Under the pieces are notes generated by a model, which saw only the letters and a program-made list of their open reading frames with translations, was not told the origin of the DNA and did not search any database. A program made the translations under genes and the position numbers. DNA of 34,556 bases, from the NCBI GenBank assembly GCA_021232515.1, contig JAJPOQ010000037.1, positions 1-34,556 on the forward strand. The letters run 5' to 3'. The DNA is from Lentisphaeraceae bacterium (GTDB taxonomy: Bacteria > Verrucomicrobiota > Lentisphaeria > Lentisphaerales > Lentisphaeraceae). Numbering within the stretch: the first letter of the stretch is position 1; every line of letters begins with the position of its first letter. Of the stretch, positions 7,030 to 15,158 are shown one piece after another.

Positions 7030-8823
7030 CTACTTCTTCGCGCGCTTACGATCAGTTTCTTTAAGAAGCTTTTTACGTAGACGGATGCTTTTAGGAGTTA
7101 CTTCAACAAGTTCATCGTCAGCGATGTACTCAAGAGTACCTTCAAGAGACATCTTCTTAGCAGGAGCAATTTTCATTGCTTTATCTGTACCAGAAGAACG
7201 TACATTTGTAAGCTGTTTGCCTTTAAGAACGTTAACCATAAGGTCACCTTCTTTAGCATTTTCACCAAGGATCATACCTTCGTAAACATCTGCATTTGGA
7301 TCAACAAAGAAAACGCCACGCTGCTGAAGTGCATCGATTGCGTATGCTTGTGCTTTACCTTGAGCCATACTGATCAAAACACCATTTCTACGGTGTGGAA
7401 AGTCGCCTTTCATAGGAACATACTCTGAGAAAGTGTGAGCTACGATTGCTTCACCTGCAGTTGCAGTCATAAGACGACTACGAAGACCAATCATACCTCT
7501 TGTAGGGATGTTAAACTTAAGAAGCTGTCTACTACCACGTGCTTCCATGTTAACCATTTCACCACGGCGTGAACCAACAAGCTCAATTACTTTACCTGCA
7601 GACTCATCTGGCACTTCTACTGTCAGATCTTCTAGAGGCTCGCATCTAACGCCTTCAACTTGTTTAAATATAACGTGAGGCTGTGAAACACTTAGTTCGT
7701 AACCTTCACGACGCATATTTTCGATAAGAATAGATAGGTGAAGAACACCACGACCTGCAACTTCAAATGCATCGCCATCAACTTCTCTTACTTGAAGTGC
7801 TACATCTCTTTCAGCTTCTTTATGAAGTCTTTCAGCGATTTGACGACTGTTAACAAATTCACCTTCCTGACCGAAAAGTGGAGAGTTATTTACTCTGAAC
7901 ATCATTGAAATTGTTGGTTCATCAAGAGCAATAGCTGGTAGAGCTTCTGGCTCATTACCACATGCAACTGTATCGCCGATGTCTATGTCAGGAACACCAA
8001 CAACAGCACAAAGGTCACCGCACTGAACGCTTTCAACTTCTTTACGACCAAGACCTTCAAAAACAAATAATTGCTTAATTTGCTTAGTTTGAATAGTTCC
8101 GTCTCTCTTAATAACCTTAATAGGGTTCTTAACTGAAAGTGTACCTCTGAAAACACGGCCAATACCGATACGACCAACAAAGTCACTGTGATCTAGAGTT
8201 GTTACTTGCATCTGAACAGGACCTTCAACTACAGGAGGACCTGGGATGTGATCAATCATAGCATCAAGAAGTGGAAGCATAGAGTCCCTTGGACCAGATG
8301 CATCAGTACTCAACCAGCCATCACGGCCACTACCATAAAGAACGTCGAAGTCTAGTTGTTCGTCTGTTGCGCCAAGTTCCATGAATAGTTCGAAAACCAT
8401 GTCTAGTACTTCATCTGGACGAGCGTCATCTTTATCAACTTTATTGATAACAACAACAGGTTTAAGATCTAACTGTAGGGCTTTATCCAAAACGAAACGA
8501 GTCTGAGGCATAGGGCCTTCAGCTGCATCAACTAATAATAGTACGCCATCTGCCATCTTAAGAACACGTTCAACCTGACCACCGAAGTCACTGTGACCTG
8601 GTGTGTCGATAACGTTCATCTTAGTATTCTTATATACAATACTGATGTTTTTAGACAAAATAGTAATGCCACGCTCTCTTTCGATGTCGTTACTATCTAG
8701 TACGCAGTCTTCAACTTCTTCATTCGCTCTGAAGATTTGAGCTTGCTTTAAAATTTGGTCTACTAGAGTAGTCTTGCCGTGGTCAACGTGAGCGATAATG
8801 GCAATATTTCTGATGGCTTGCAT
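7030..8823 (-). CDS. typA: Translational GTPase TypA/BipA
   Basis: TypA/BipA is a ribosome-binding GTPase of the EF-G family that helps late 50S assembly and stress or low-temperature growth. The 597-residue length is typical. GTPase motifs: G1 AHVDHGKTT (11-19), switch I RERGITI (49-55), G3 DTPGH (73-77), G4 NKVD (127-130) and G5 GSGRDGW. EF-G-like domains II, III and V follow, with FNIPTRGMIGLRSR and the BipA-specific lysine-rich C-terminus (ELVEVTPKSIRLRKK). The start ATG (MQAIRNIAIIAHVDHGK) matches other TypA proteins. A possible promoter (TTGAAT then a TATA-rich box) lies about 50 nt upstream on the minus strand. The YhcH-like gene follows directly. Confidence 0.97.
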   Translation of the reverse strand: MQAIRNIAIIAHVDHGKTTLVDQILKQAQIFRANEEVEDCVLDSNDIERERGITILSKNISIVYKNTKMNVIDTPGHSDFGGQVERVLKMADGVLLLVDAAEGPMPQTRFVLDKALQLDLKPVVVINKVDKDDARPDEVLDMVFELFMELGATDEQLDFDVLYGSGRDGWLSTDASGPRDSMLPLLDAMIDHIPGPPVVEGPVQMQVTTLDHSDFVGRIGIGRVFRGTLSVKNPIKVIKRDGTIQTKQIKQLFVFEGLGRKEVESVQCGDLCAVVGVPDIDIGDTVACGNEPEALPAIALDEPTISMMFRVNNSPLFGQEGEFVNSRQIAERLHKEAERDVALQVREVDGDAFEVAGRGVLHLSILIENMRREGYELSVSQPHVIFKQVEGVRCEPLEDLTVEVPDESAGKVIELVGSRRGEMVNMEARGSRQLLKFNIPTRGMIGLRSRLMTATAGEAIVAHTFSEYVPMKGDFPHRRNGVLISMAQGKAQAYAIDALQQRGVFFVDPNADVYEGMILGENAKEGDLMVNVLKGKQLTNVRSSGTDKAMKIAPAKKMSLEGTLEYIADDELVEVTPKSIRLRKKLLKETDRKRAKK

Positions 8824-8937
8824 ATAAAAACTTTTTAATCCTTAAAATGTATATTTCGGCGCAACTATACACCATTCAAAGAATTATGCATGATGGAATG
8901 AAAAACTTTGAAGAATTCTCATATATTAAGGAAAAAC

Positions 8938-9002
8938 AAAGTGTCACTTTTATGTTTTTTGTCACTATGACTTGATAATGAAATAAAAGTCACTATTGTC
9001 AT
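8938..9002. promoter_or_regulatory. Three GTCAC-containing elements upstream of typA
   Basis: GTCAC occurs at 8943, 8961 and 8989, each within a small palindrome or half-palindrome: AAAGTGTCACTTT (8938-8950), GTCACTATGAC (8961-8971) and GTCACTATTGTCAT (8989-9002). They lie about 120-180 nt upstream of typA. The repeated core suggests regulator binding sites, but it is short and could be chance in AT-rich DNA. Confidence 0.3.
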
Positions 9003-9004
9003 TT

Positions 9005-9058
9005 CGATCTCCCGGCATTCCCCTCCCTCCTCTCCCCTCTTAACCCGCCGGGAGATCG
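9005..9058 (-). other. 12-bp perfect stem with a G-rich 30-nt loop after ddl
   Basis: CGATCTCCCGGC (9005-9016) is the exact reverse complement of 9047-9058. The 30-nt interval is almost pure pyrimidine on the plus strand, so on the transcribed minus strand the loop carries G runs of 3, 4, 2, 3 and 4 (GGGG, AGAGGA, GGGAGGGG), enough for a quadruplex. It begins 14 nt beyond the MurC-MurB-Ddl stop. No T tract follows on the minus strand, so it is not a standard intrinsic terminator. It may be a 3' UTR element, an RNA-stability or pause structure, or a repeat-type palindromic element. Confidence 0.6.
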
Positions 9059-9072
9059 ACCTTTCTAAAAGA

Positions 9073-12000
9073 TTACTTTGAAGCTTCTAGAGCTAAACTA
9101 CAGCACAGTTCAGTAAATGAGATACCGGCGAACTTAGCTGACTTGGGCAATAAACTACTAGCTGTAAAGCCTGGCATTGTATTTATTTCTAGCACAATGA
9201 TTCTGTCACTTTCCGGCTGATAAATCATATCTACTCTAGATAAATGACGAACTTTTGTCACTTCGAAACATTTCTTAGCGATAAGCTGCATTCTTTTTTG
9301 AACTTCTTCTGAAATATCACTTGGAGGGCAATTATAAATCGTTTCGCCACGTGAATAGGTATACTTTGCATCAAAATCAAAAAAGCCTTCAGGAGGGATT
9401 ATCTCAACAACTGGCAATGCTTCTCCGAAGACTAAACCAACTGTTGTTTCTTTGCCGGCGACAAACTCTTCTATTAGAACTTTCTCATCAACAGTAAAAG
9501 CTAGATCTATTGCAGCCTGTAAGTCTTCTTCTTTTTCAACTAAAGTCATACCAATAGTTGAACCTTGGCTATTTGGCTTAACCACAACAGGGAAAGACTT
9601 GACTGACTGGAGCTGACTATCCACACTCTCTAAAACTTGAGACTCTGCAACCTCAATCTCATGTTCTTTTAAAAGAGATACTGTTTTAAACTTATCGATC
9701 GTTACTTTACTAGCTTCGACGCCAGCACCAACATACTTATAACCAGCTGCGTCGAGTAAAGCTTGCACTTGACCATCTTCACCAAAAACACCGTGCAGGA
9801 CAGGAAAAACAACATCTACATTTTCTGGAAAAGCTGGAAGGCTTTTATCTATAACATCTATTTCGGTAACATTATGGCCACCGCCGCGGAGTGCTTCTGC
9901 AACAGCTTCACCGGAAGTAATCGAGATCTCTCTTTCAGAAGAGACTCCACCTTTTAAAACGACTATATTTAACGGCATAACGGCATTTATTTCTCTTTTA
10001 GTCGAAAAGACGACTTCATTTCTTAAAATAATTCCAGATCTATTGAATACTTCTTTTTGAACAGTTTCTAAAATATTCGCAAAATCCGCTTCTGTTCCAT
10101 TACCTTTATTCACAACAAAATTAGCATGTATATCGCTAACAGAACAATCTCCTGATGACAAGTTCTTCATACCAAACTTATCTATCAAACGACCAGCGGA
10201 GTCCCCATCAGGATTCCTAAATGCACAACCCGGATTTTTGCCACCTGGTTGTGTTTTCTTACGGAAATCTCTAGTTTCGCTAATTTTACTCAAAGCTTCG
10301 GGCTTAGATGCTGTTTCAAAGGAAAATAAAACTTGAGTGATGATCACATCTATCGGAATATTCGAACCTCTATAGTGCCACTCGACATCTGCCCCTTTGG
10401 CACTCCAAGCTTGACCATTCAAGCGAACTCCTTTTACCAAAGTCACAAATTCTGAAATCTCGACTCCTTGAGCACCCGCATTCATACGAATGGCGCCACC
10501 TACCGAACCTGGAATAGCCACTAAAGCTTCAGGTCCTCCCAACTCAGCTTCTGCAACTTTATTTACAAACTTTGATAGACGAACTCCAGCGCCAGATATA
10601 ACATCTGTTCCACTGATGGTGATATCGTTAAACTCTTCATTGCGCAGACGAATGATTACACCGTCGTAGGCCTCATCTCCGCCTACCATATTGCTGCCAC
10701 AGCCAAGAGGAAGGGCATGTATTCTGTGCTTATTTAGATAAGCCAATAAACTCGACAACTCTTCATCTGAAGAAGGCAATGCAACCAAAGGGTTATGACT
10801 GCCAATTGAGAGTGTTGTTAATTCACTCCAGCTCAAGTCTGTATGAAGTTCCATATAAGGATTAAGTGTCATTATCTCATGCATTCGCACTATATTTCGA
10901 AGATAAGGTATGACTTGATTAACTGTTGCTGCTCCGACAATAGCATAAATCATTTTCTCAAAAGGTGGACAATCATTCACTACATCAGCAGCTATAGCTT
11001 CCCAATCATTTGTATTGAAGTACTTTCCATTGCAGCGTTCTGCTATATCTTTGGTCGCGTGACACTTCTCATGATTCCAAGCAGTAAAAGGTGGAGTTAT
11101 AAAAACATGATCACAGGTTTTTAAAATATTCGTAAACTCATCACTGTAAGCTTCTACACGTTCATAACGATGCGGTTGAAAAATAATAACTTTTTGAAAA
11201 TCTGCGTATTCTTCATTTAAAGTTTTAACAAACTCTCTAAGCTCTGTTGGATGGTGAGCGTAGTCTTCGATGATTATATGGTTTCCGCCTTCCGCGTGAA
11301 TTGTGCAACGACGGCTAACACCTTGAAAGTTTTTTAAAGCCTCAACAACTCGCTCTTTAGGCAAACCACAAAGTTCTGAGACCTTTAATGCGACTGCAGC
11401 GTTAAAGCGATTGTGAACGCCTGCTTGAGGTACTTGAGCTTCATCTTCGCCATAAATAAGTCGATGAAAGTTTTTGTGATCTGCAAATAGCTTATCCGAA
11501 AATTCACCTGAACCATAAACTAAACTCTCCGCGGCATTTGAAAATTTCTGGAAACCTTTGAAAAGTGTCTCCCTACCGCCAACATTCCAGCTATGGTCAT
11601 CTTCTACATTTATCACGACTGAGACAGTGGGATTCAAAGCCGTCAGAGAAAGGTCGCTTTCATCCGCTTCGGTTATAAAGTACTTACCAGAACCGGCGGA
11701 TGCAAAAGGCAAACCACCCATTGGTTTTCCACCGATCACAAAATCCGGAAGTACACCACAAAGCCTGAAAACATGAGCCAACATAGTTGTAACAGTCGTT
11801 TTACCATGAGAGCCCGCTACTGCGATAACATTCTCATAGTGCGAAGCTACTTCACCTAAAAAATCACCTCTTTTCATCTGAGGTATAGATAACTCTTCAG
11901 CTCGTACTCGATCTTCATTTTTTGCTTTGACTGCAGCCGAGTAGACGAGCAAGTCCGGCTTCCCTGGGATATAGCCACTATGACCGATAGATATCTCGGC

Positions 12001-12153
12001 ACCAGCTTTTTGAAGAAGCTGAGTGTTTTGACTACCTTCTAGGTCAGAACCTGTAACATTCACACCTTTTTGCAATAACAAAGAAGCAAGAGGCGCCATA
12101 CCAGCACCGCCTATTCCGACAAAGTGTACATGCCCCCAAGGAAAATTAACCAT
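9073..12153 (-). CDS. murC-murB-ddl: MurC-MurB-Ddl triple fusion (UDP-MurNAc:L-Ala ligase, UDP-MurNAc dehydrogenase, D-Ala-D-Ala ligase)
   Basis: One uninterrupted 1026-residue frame joins three cytoplasmic peptidoglycan-precursor enzymes. MurC (about 1-425): Rossmann motif VGIGGAGMA, ATP loop GSHGKTT (114-120), EADESD, NVEDDHSWN, EDYAHHPTEL. MurB (about 434-720; DNA 10854 to about 9994): FAD motif PLGCGSN (482-488), IPGSVGGAIRMNAGA (548-561), NPGCAFRNP with Cys643 where the proton-donor Ser normally sits, and C-terminal Glu713. Ddl (726-1026; from DNA 9978): GGVSSEREIS, HGVFGEDG, KPNSQGSTIG, SRVDMIY and LEINTMPGFT, all ATP-grasp/Ddl motifs. Each part has near full family length. Internal ATGs (434, 726) fit former gene starts, but no strong internal ribosome binding site is visible before Ddl. 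It follows the DUF493 gene by 4 nt. Chlamydiae have MurC-Ddl; a three-way fusion is much less familiar to me. Confidence 0.96.
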   Translation of the reverse strand: MVNFPWGHVHFVGIGGAGMAPLASLLLQKGVNVTGSDLEGSQNTQLLQKAGAEISIGHSGYIPGKPDLLVYSAAVKAKNEDRVRAEELSIPQMKRGDFLGEVASHYENVIAVAGSHGKTTVTTMLAHVFRLCGVLPDFVIGGKPMGGLPFASAGSGKYFITEADESDLSLTALNPTVSVVINVEDDHSWNVGGRETLFKGFQKFSNAAESLVYGSGEFSDKLFADHKNFHRLIYGEDEAQVPQAGVHNRFNAAVALKVSELCGLPKERVVEALKNFQGVSRRCTIHAEGGNHIIIEDYAHHPTELREFVKTLNEEYADFQKVIIFQPHRYERVEAYSDEFTNILKTCDHVFITPPFTAWNHEKCHATKDIAERCNGKYFNTNDWEAIAADVVNDCPPFEKMIYAIVGAATVNQVIPYLRNIVRMHEIMTLNPYMELHTDLSWSELTTLSIGSHNPLVALPSSDEELSSLLAYLNKHRIHALPLGCGSNMVGGDEAYDGVIIRLRNEEFNDITISGTDVISGAGVRLSKFVNKVAEAELGGPEALVAIPGSVGGAIRMNAGAQGVEISEFVTLVKGVRLNGQAWSAKGADVEWHYRGSNIPIDVIITQVLFSFETASKPEALSKISETRDFRKKTQPGGKNPGCAFRNPDGDSAGRLIDKFGMKNLSSGDCSVSDIHANFVVNKGNGTEADFANILETVQKEVFNRSGIILRNEVVFSTKREINAVMPLNIVVLKGGVSSEREISITSGEAVAEALRGGGHNVTEIDVIDKSLPAFPENVDVVFPVLHGVFGEDGQVQALLDAAGYKYVGAGVEASKVTIDKFKTVSLLKEHEIEVAESQVLESVDSQLQSVKSFPVVVKPNSQGSTIGMTLVEKEEDLQAAIDLAFTVDEKVLIEEFVAGKETTVGLVFGEALPVVEIIPPEGFFDFDAKYTYSRGETIYNCPPSDISEEVQKRMQLIAKKCFEVTKVRHLSRVDMIYQPESDRIIVLEINTMPGFTASSLLPKSAKFAGISFTELCCSLALEASK

Positions 12154-12157
12154 AAAT

Positions 12158-12415
12158 TTAAAGAACCATTTTTACGCCATTTACCTTACCAAGCTCTACA
12201 GCCATAAGGTTCATGGTTTGTTTGTCGTGAAATAAAACCTTAACAGCATAAGACTGGTACTTACCGCCTTTTGAAGTATTCGCTGCTTTAGGAAGCTTAT
12301 CGACGCCAAAAGATTTTAAGACTTGAATTAATCCGTCACTAACATCGACCTTGGCATCACAAATTATCCTGTATTGCCACTCAACTGGAAAGATTATTTC
12401 TTCATTTTTAATCAT
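12158..12415 (-). CDS. DUF493 (YbeD-like) small protein
   Basis: The 85-residue product resembles the DUF493/YbeD family, an ACT-like ferredoxin fold of unknown function. Features: IIFPVEWQYRIICDA near the N-terminus, where YbeD has FPxxFxxKvig, and a C-terminal strand containing GVKMVL, as in family members that end GVKMVL. Length is normal (about 85-95). GGAG lies just upstream of the ATG, and the stop is 4 nt before the MurC-MurB-Ddl start, so it heads that unit. In E. coli ybeD lies next to the cell-wall gene dacA, so this neighbourhood is consistent, but no role in wall synthesis is shown. Confidence 0.75.
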   Translation of the reverse strand: MIKNEEIIFPVEWQYRIICDAKVDVSDGLIQVLKSFGVDKLPKAANTSKGGKYQSYAVKVLFHDKQTMNLMAVELGKVNGVKMVL

Positions 12416-12635
12416 GCAAACTCCGATATCGAAACATTATATATAATTAATTAACACTCCGAACTACCAGTGAGAAAATAAATTTCAATACTTTTCTTAA
12501 AATTCTGTGAGAGTTTTAAGCTGAGCCTCAGATCATTAAGTCGTGTATTTATTGGTGTAATAATTTGTGTGTGACCTGACCATTATCATATATTAGTTCA
12601 GGGAAATTGGTTTACTTGTGGAGAATGTGTAGTTT

Positions 12636-15155
12636 ATGTGCAGATATTTTATCTTATTTGTTTTAATAATTTCGTCAGCTCAAGCAGATGAGGAATTTAA
12701 GAAAATCGTCGGAAAGTATTGTCTCGACTGTCATGGTGGCAAAAAGACTAAAGGCGGTGTGAACTTCAAAGGTTATGAAGGCATAGAGCACATCTATGAA
12801 AATCATGAAGTTTGGAAAGACGCGATCATGCAAGTCGAAGAAGGCGAGATGCCTCCTGAAGATGATCCGCAGATGTCTCCAGATGAGAAGAAATACTTCC
12901 TTTCAAAACTGACTAAAGTCTTCGATGAAGCCGAAAAAATAGAATTCACAGATCCTGGCCCTGCTCCCCTTAGAAGACTTACTAAGAAAGAGTACAACAA
13001 CACTATCCGAGATATATTCGGCATCGATCTAGAACTTGGAAAAGAGTTTCCATCTGAAGGTGGTGGTGGTGAAGGCTTTGATAACAACGCTGAAGTTCTA
13101 ACATTCTCCCCACTCATGTTTGAGAAGTATGTTCAAGAAGCAGTCAAACTAAGTAAACACATCGAGTTTACTTATGTAGACGGCTTTAGAGCATTCAAGG
13201 AAGAAGTTCCTCTTCGCAACAATCCACAGATGCTCGTAAAACTTAATCGTGAGTATAACGAGATTCGCAACTCTATATACCCTCCGCAGTTTCAAGTTGA
13301 AGCTTACTTACGTGACTATATGTATGCGGCCCGTGACCTAGAACTCAAAAATGCTGTCGATGACAAATCCATTTGGTCTTATGCAAAAGCCAAAAACATG
13401 AATCCCATCTTCATCAAACATATGATTATTAACCTAGCCGATAGAAAATCTAAAAATGAAGTTGAGAAAAAATATCTGGCAAAATGGTATGCCCTCACAA
13501 AAGATAGTTCTAAAAAAGAAGTTGAAGCTGCCGGCAAGCAATTTTTAGAAGGCTATAAAAAGTCTCGCTATATAAACGAACATACGACTCCTGAACCAAA
13601 AGCTCTCTACAGAAAGTATATTCAGAACGTTCGGAATCATATTTTTAAGGTATCAAACGAAGAACTACTTCTCTGTTTGAGTGAAGCTGACCGTATCCGC
13701 TTGCCTCTCATCAGTAAAGAAAGAGGTCTTACAGATGGCCATGTTGAGAGAGACTACAATAGATTTATCAGCAAGGCATTTAAAAAGCTTGACGCAGAAA
13801 AACGCAAAAAAGCTCTAAAGAATCCAAAAGAGTTTTTAAACAAAAAGCAACAAGGGACTCTCAACTGGTTCGCCAATAAAAGAGTTTCTGATAAAAAGGA
13901 GTTAGATAAACTTCTTCACAAAAATATTTCAGAGCTTGCGACAAAAGCTTTCAGAAGACCTGCGACAAAAGATGAAATTGCTAAAATGGTCCAACTCTTC
14001 CACAAAGAAAAAGATCTGAAAGGTATACAAGCTGCAGCAAGATTAGTCACTATCCGAATCTTCTGTTCGCCATCATTCATTTTTAGAATAGAGAAACAAA
14101 TCGATGGCAAAGAAAGCTACAAGATTTCATCTCATGAACTAGCAGTTCGCCTTTCATACTTCCTCTGGTCTAGCATGCCAGATAAAGAATTACTTAAGCT
14201 AGCGGATAATGGAGAACTTAAAAAGGCTGAAGTTCTAAATCAACAAATTGACCGTATGCTTAAAGACCCAAAAGCAATAGCTTTAGCAGAAGACTTTTCT
14301 TCCCAGTGGTTAAAGTTCAAAGAAATAAAAGAAACTGTCGATCTAGATAAAAAGCGTTTCCCTGAATTCTCTCATGAACTAGCACATGACATGTTTAAAG
14401 AATGTGTCGAAACTTTAAATTACATCATTCGAAATGATAAAAGTATTCTTGAGGTCATCGACAATAACTACGTTTTTGTAAATGAAAAAATCTCAAAACT
14501 CTATGGTCTTAAAGGAATCAAAGGCGATCATTTCCGCAAAGTCGATATAAAAGATAAAAAACGTGGTGGAGTTATAACCAGCCCTGCTGTTTTAGCCATG
14601 ACTTCTTATCCTTTAAGAACTAGTCCTGTTTTAAGAGGTAACTGGGTCATCTCTTCTCTACTCGGAACGCCAACACCGCCACCGCCATCTGATGTTGAGG
14701 AGTTGCCAGAAGATGACTCTGTAGCCGATGGCCTAACTGTCAAGCAAAGATTTGAAAAACACCGTGAAGACCCAAACTGCTACTCTTGTCATAGCAGACT
14801 AGACCCAATGGGCTTTCCTCTAGAAATGTTTGATCCACTTGGACGCTTCAGAACTAAGTCTGGTGGCCATGCTATCGATGCAACTGGTGAATTAAAAAAT
14901 GGCAATATCGTCAACGGTCCTCAAGGTTTGAAAAAGCACTTACTGAGCAAGCAAGATCTATTTCTCGAAAACCTTGCATCCAAAGCTCTTGGTTACTCAC
15001 TTGGACGGAGCCTAGAGTTCTTTGATCGCTGTACTATAGCGAAAGCAGTCAATGCAATGAAGAAAGATAATTATAAATTTTCTGCTTTAGTCAAAGTCAT
15101 AGTCCACAGTAAAGTCTTTCAGTTTAGACGTGGTCATACACAGGCGAGTAAATAG
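12636..15155 (+). CDS. Secreted DUF1592-type cytochrome c (PSCyt1/DUF1587/DUF1595/DUF1592/DUF1588/DUF1585)
   Basis: This 839-residue exported protein has the architecture expanded in Planctomycetes, Verrucomicrobia and Lentisphaerae. It begins with a Sec signal (1-17, cleavage after SSAQA) and a planctomycete-type cytochrome c site, CLDCH at 29-33. Then come DUF1587 (about 110-172; RRLTKKEYNNTIRDIFG), a lysine-rich middle region (180-420), DUF1595 (about 427-487), DUF1592 (about 498-625; ELAVRLSYFLWSSMPD), DUF1588 (about 640-740) with a second haem motif CYSCH at 715-719, and DUF1585 (about 765-830). It should be a periplasmic dihaem protein. Substrate and electron partner are unknown. The DUF1552 gene starts 3 nt after its stop, as in the family's usual pairing. 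GGAG is rather far (about 13 nt) from this ATG, but the signal peptide fixes the start. Confidence 0.93.
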   Translation: MCRYFILFVLIISSAQADEEFKKIVGKYCLDCHGGKKTKGGVNFKGYEGIEHIYENHEVWKDAIMQVEEGEMPPEDDPQMSPDEKKYFLSKLTKVFDEAEKIEFTDPGPAPLRRLTKKEYNNTIRDIFGIDLELGKEFPSEGGGGEGFDNNAEVLTFSPLMFEKYVQEAVKLSKHIEFTYVDGFRAFKEEVPLRNNPQMLVKLNREYNEIRNSIYPPQFQVEAYLRDYMYAARDLELKNAVDDKSIWSYAKAKNMNPIFIKHMIINLADRKSKNEVEKKYLAKWYALTKDSSKKEVEAAGKQFLEGYKKSRYINEHTTPEPKALYRKYIQNVRNHIFKVSNEELLLCLSEADRIRLPLISKERGLTDGHVERDYNRFISKAFKKLDAEKRKKALKNPKEFLNKKQQGTLNWFANKRVSDKKELDKLLHKNISELATKAFRRPATKDEIAKMVQLFHKEKDLKGIQAAARLVTIRIFCSPSFIFRIEKQIDGKESYKISSHELAVRLSYFLWSSMPDKELLKLADNGELKKAEVLNQQIDRMLKDPKAIALAEDFSSQWLKFKEIKETVDLDKKRFPEFSHELAHDMFKECVETLNYIIRNDKSILEVIDNNYVFVNEKISKLYGLKGIKGDHFRKVDIKDKKRGGVITSPAVLAMTSYPLRTSPVLRGNWVISSLLGTPTPPPPSDVEELPEDDSVADGLTVKQRFEKHREDPNCYSCHSRLDPMGFPLEMFDPLGRFRTKSGGHAIDATGELKNGNIVNGPQGLKKHLLSKQDLFLENLASKALGYSLGRSLEFFDRCTIAKAVNAMKKDNYKFSALVKVIVHSKVFQFRRGHTQASK

Positions 15156-15158
15156 ACC

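Noticed and set aside
9005..9058. G-rich stem-loop as an intrinsic terminator
   Set aside because: No T tract follows on the minus strand and the loop is 30 nt, so standard termination is unlikely. Listed as an unexplained structure instead.
10219..10854. MurC-MurB-Ddl as an assembly or frameshift artefact
   Set aside because: The frame is continuous, each part has complete motifs and near normal length, and a chance fusion would need two independent errors. Kept as a real fusion.
12625..12666. Short leader frame (ATG at 12625, 13 codons) overlapping the start of the DUF1592 gene
   Set aside because: The nearby GGAG is too close to that ATG to act as its ribosome binding site, and there is no codon or regulatory pattern suggesting attenuation.
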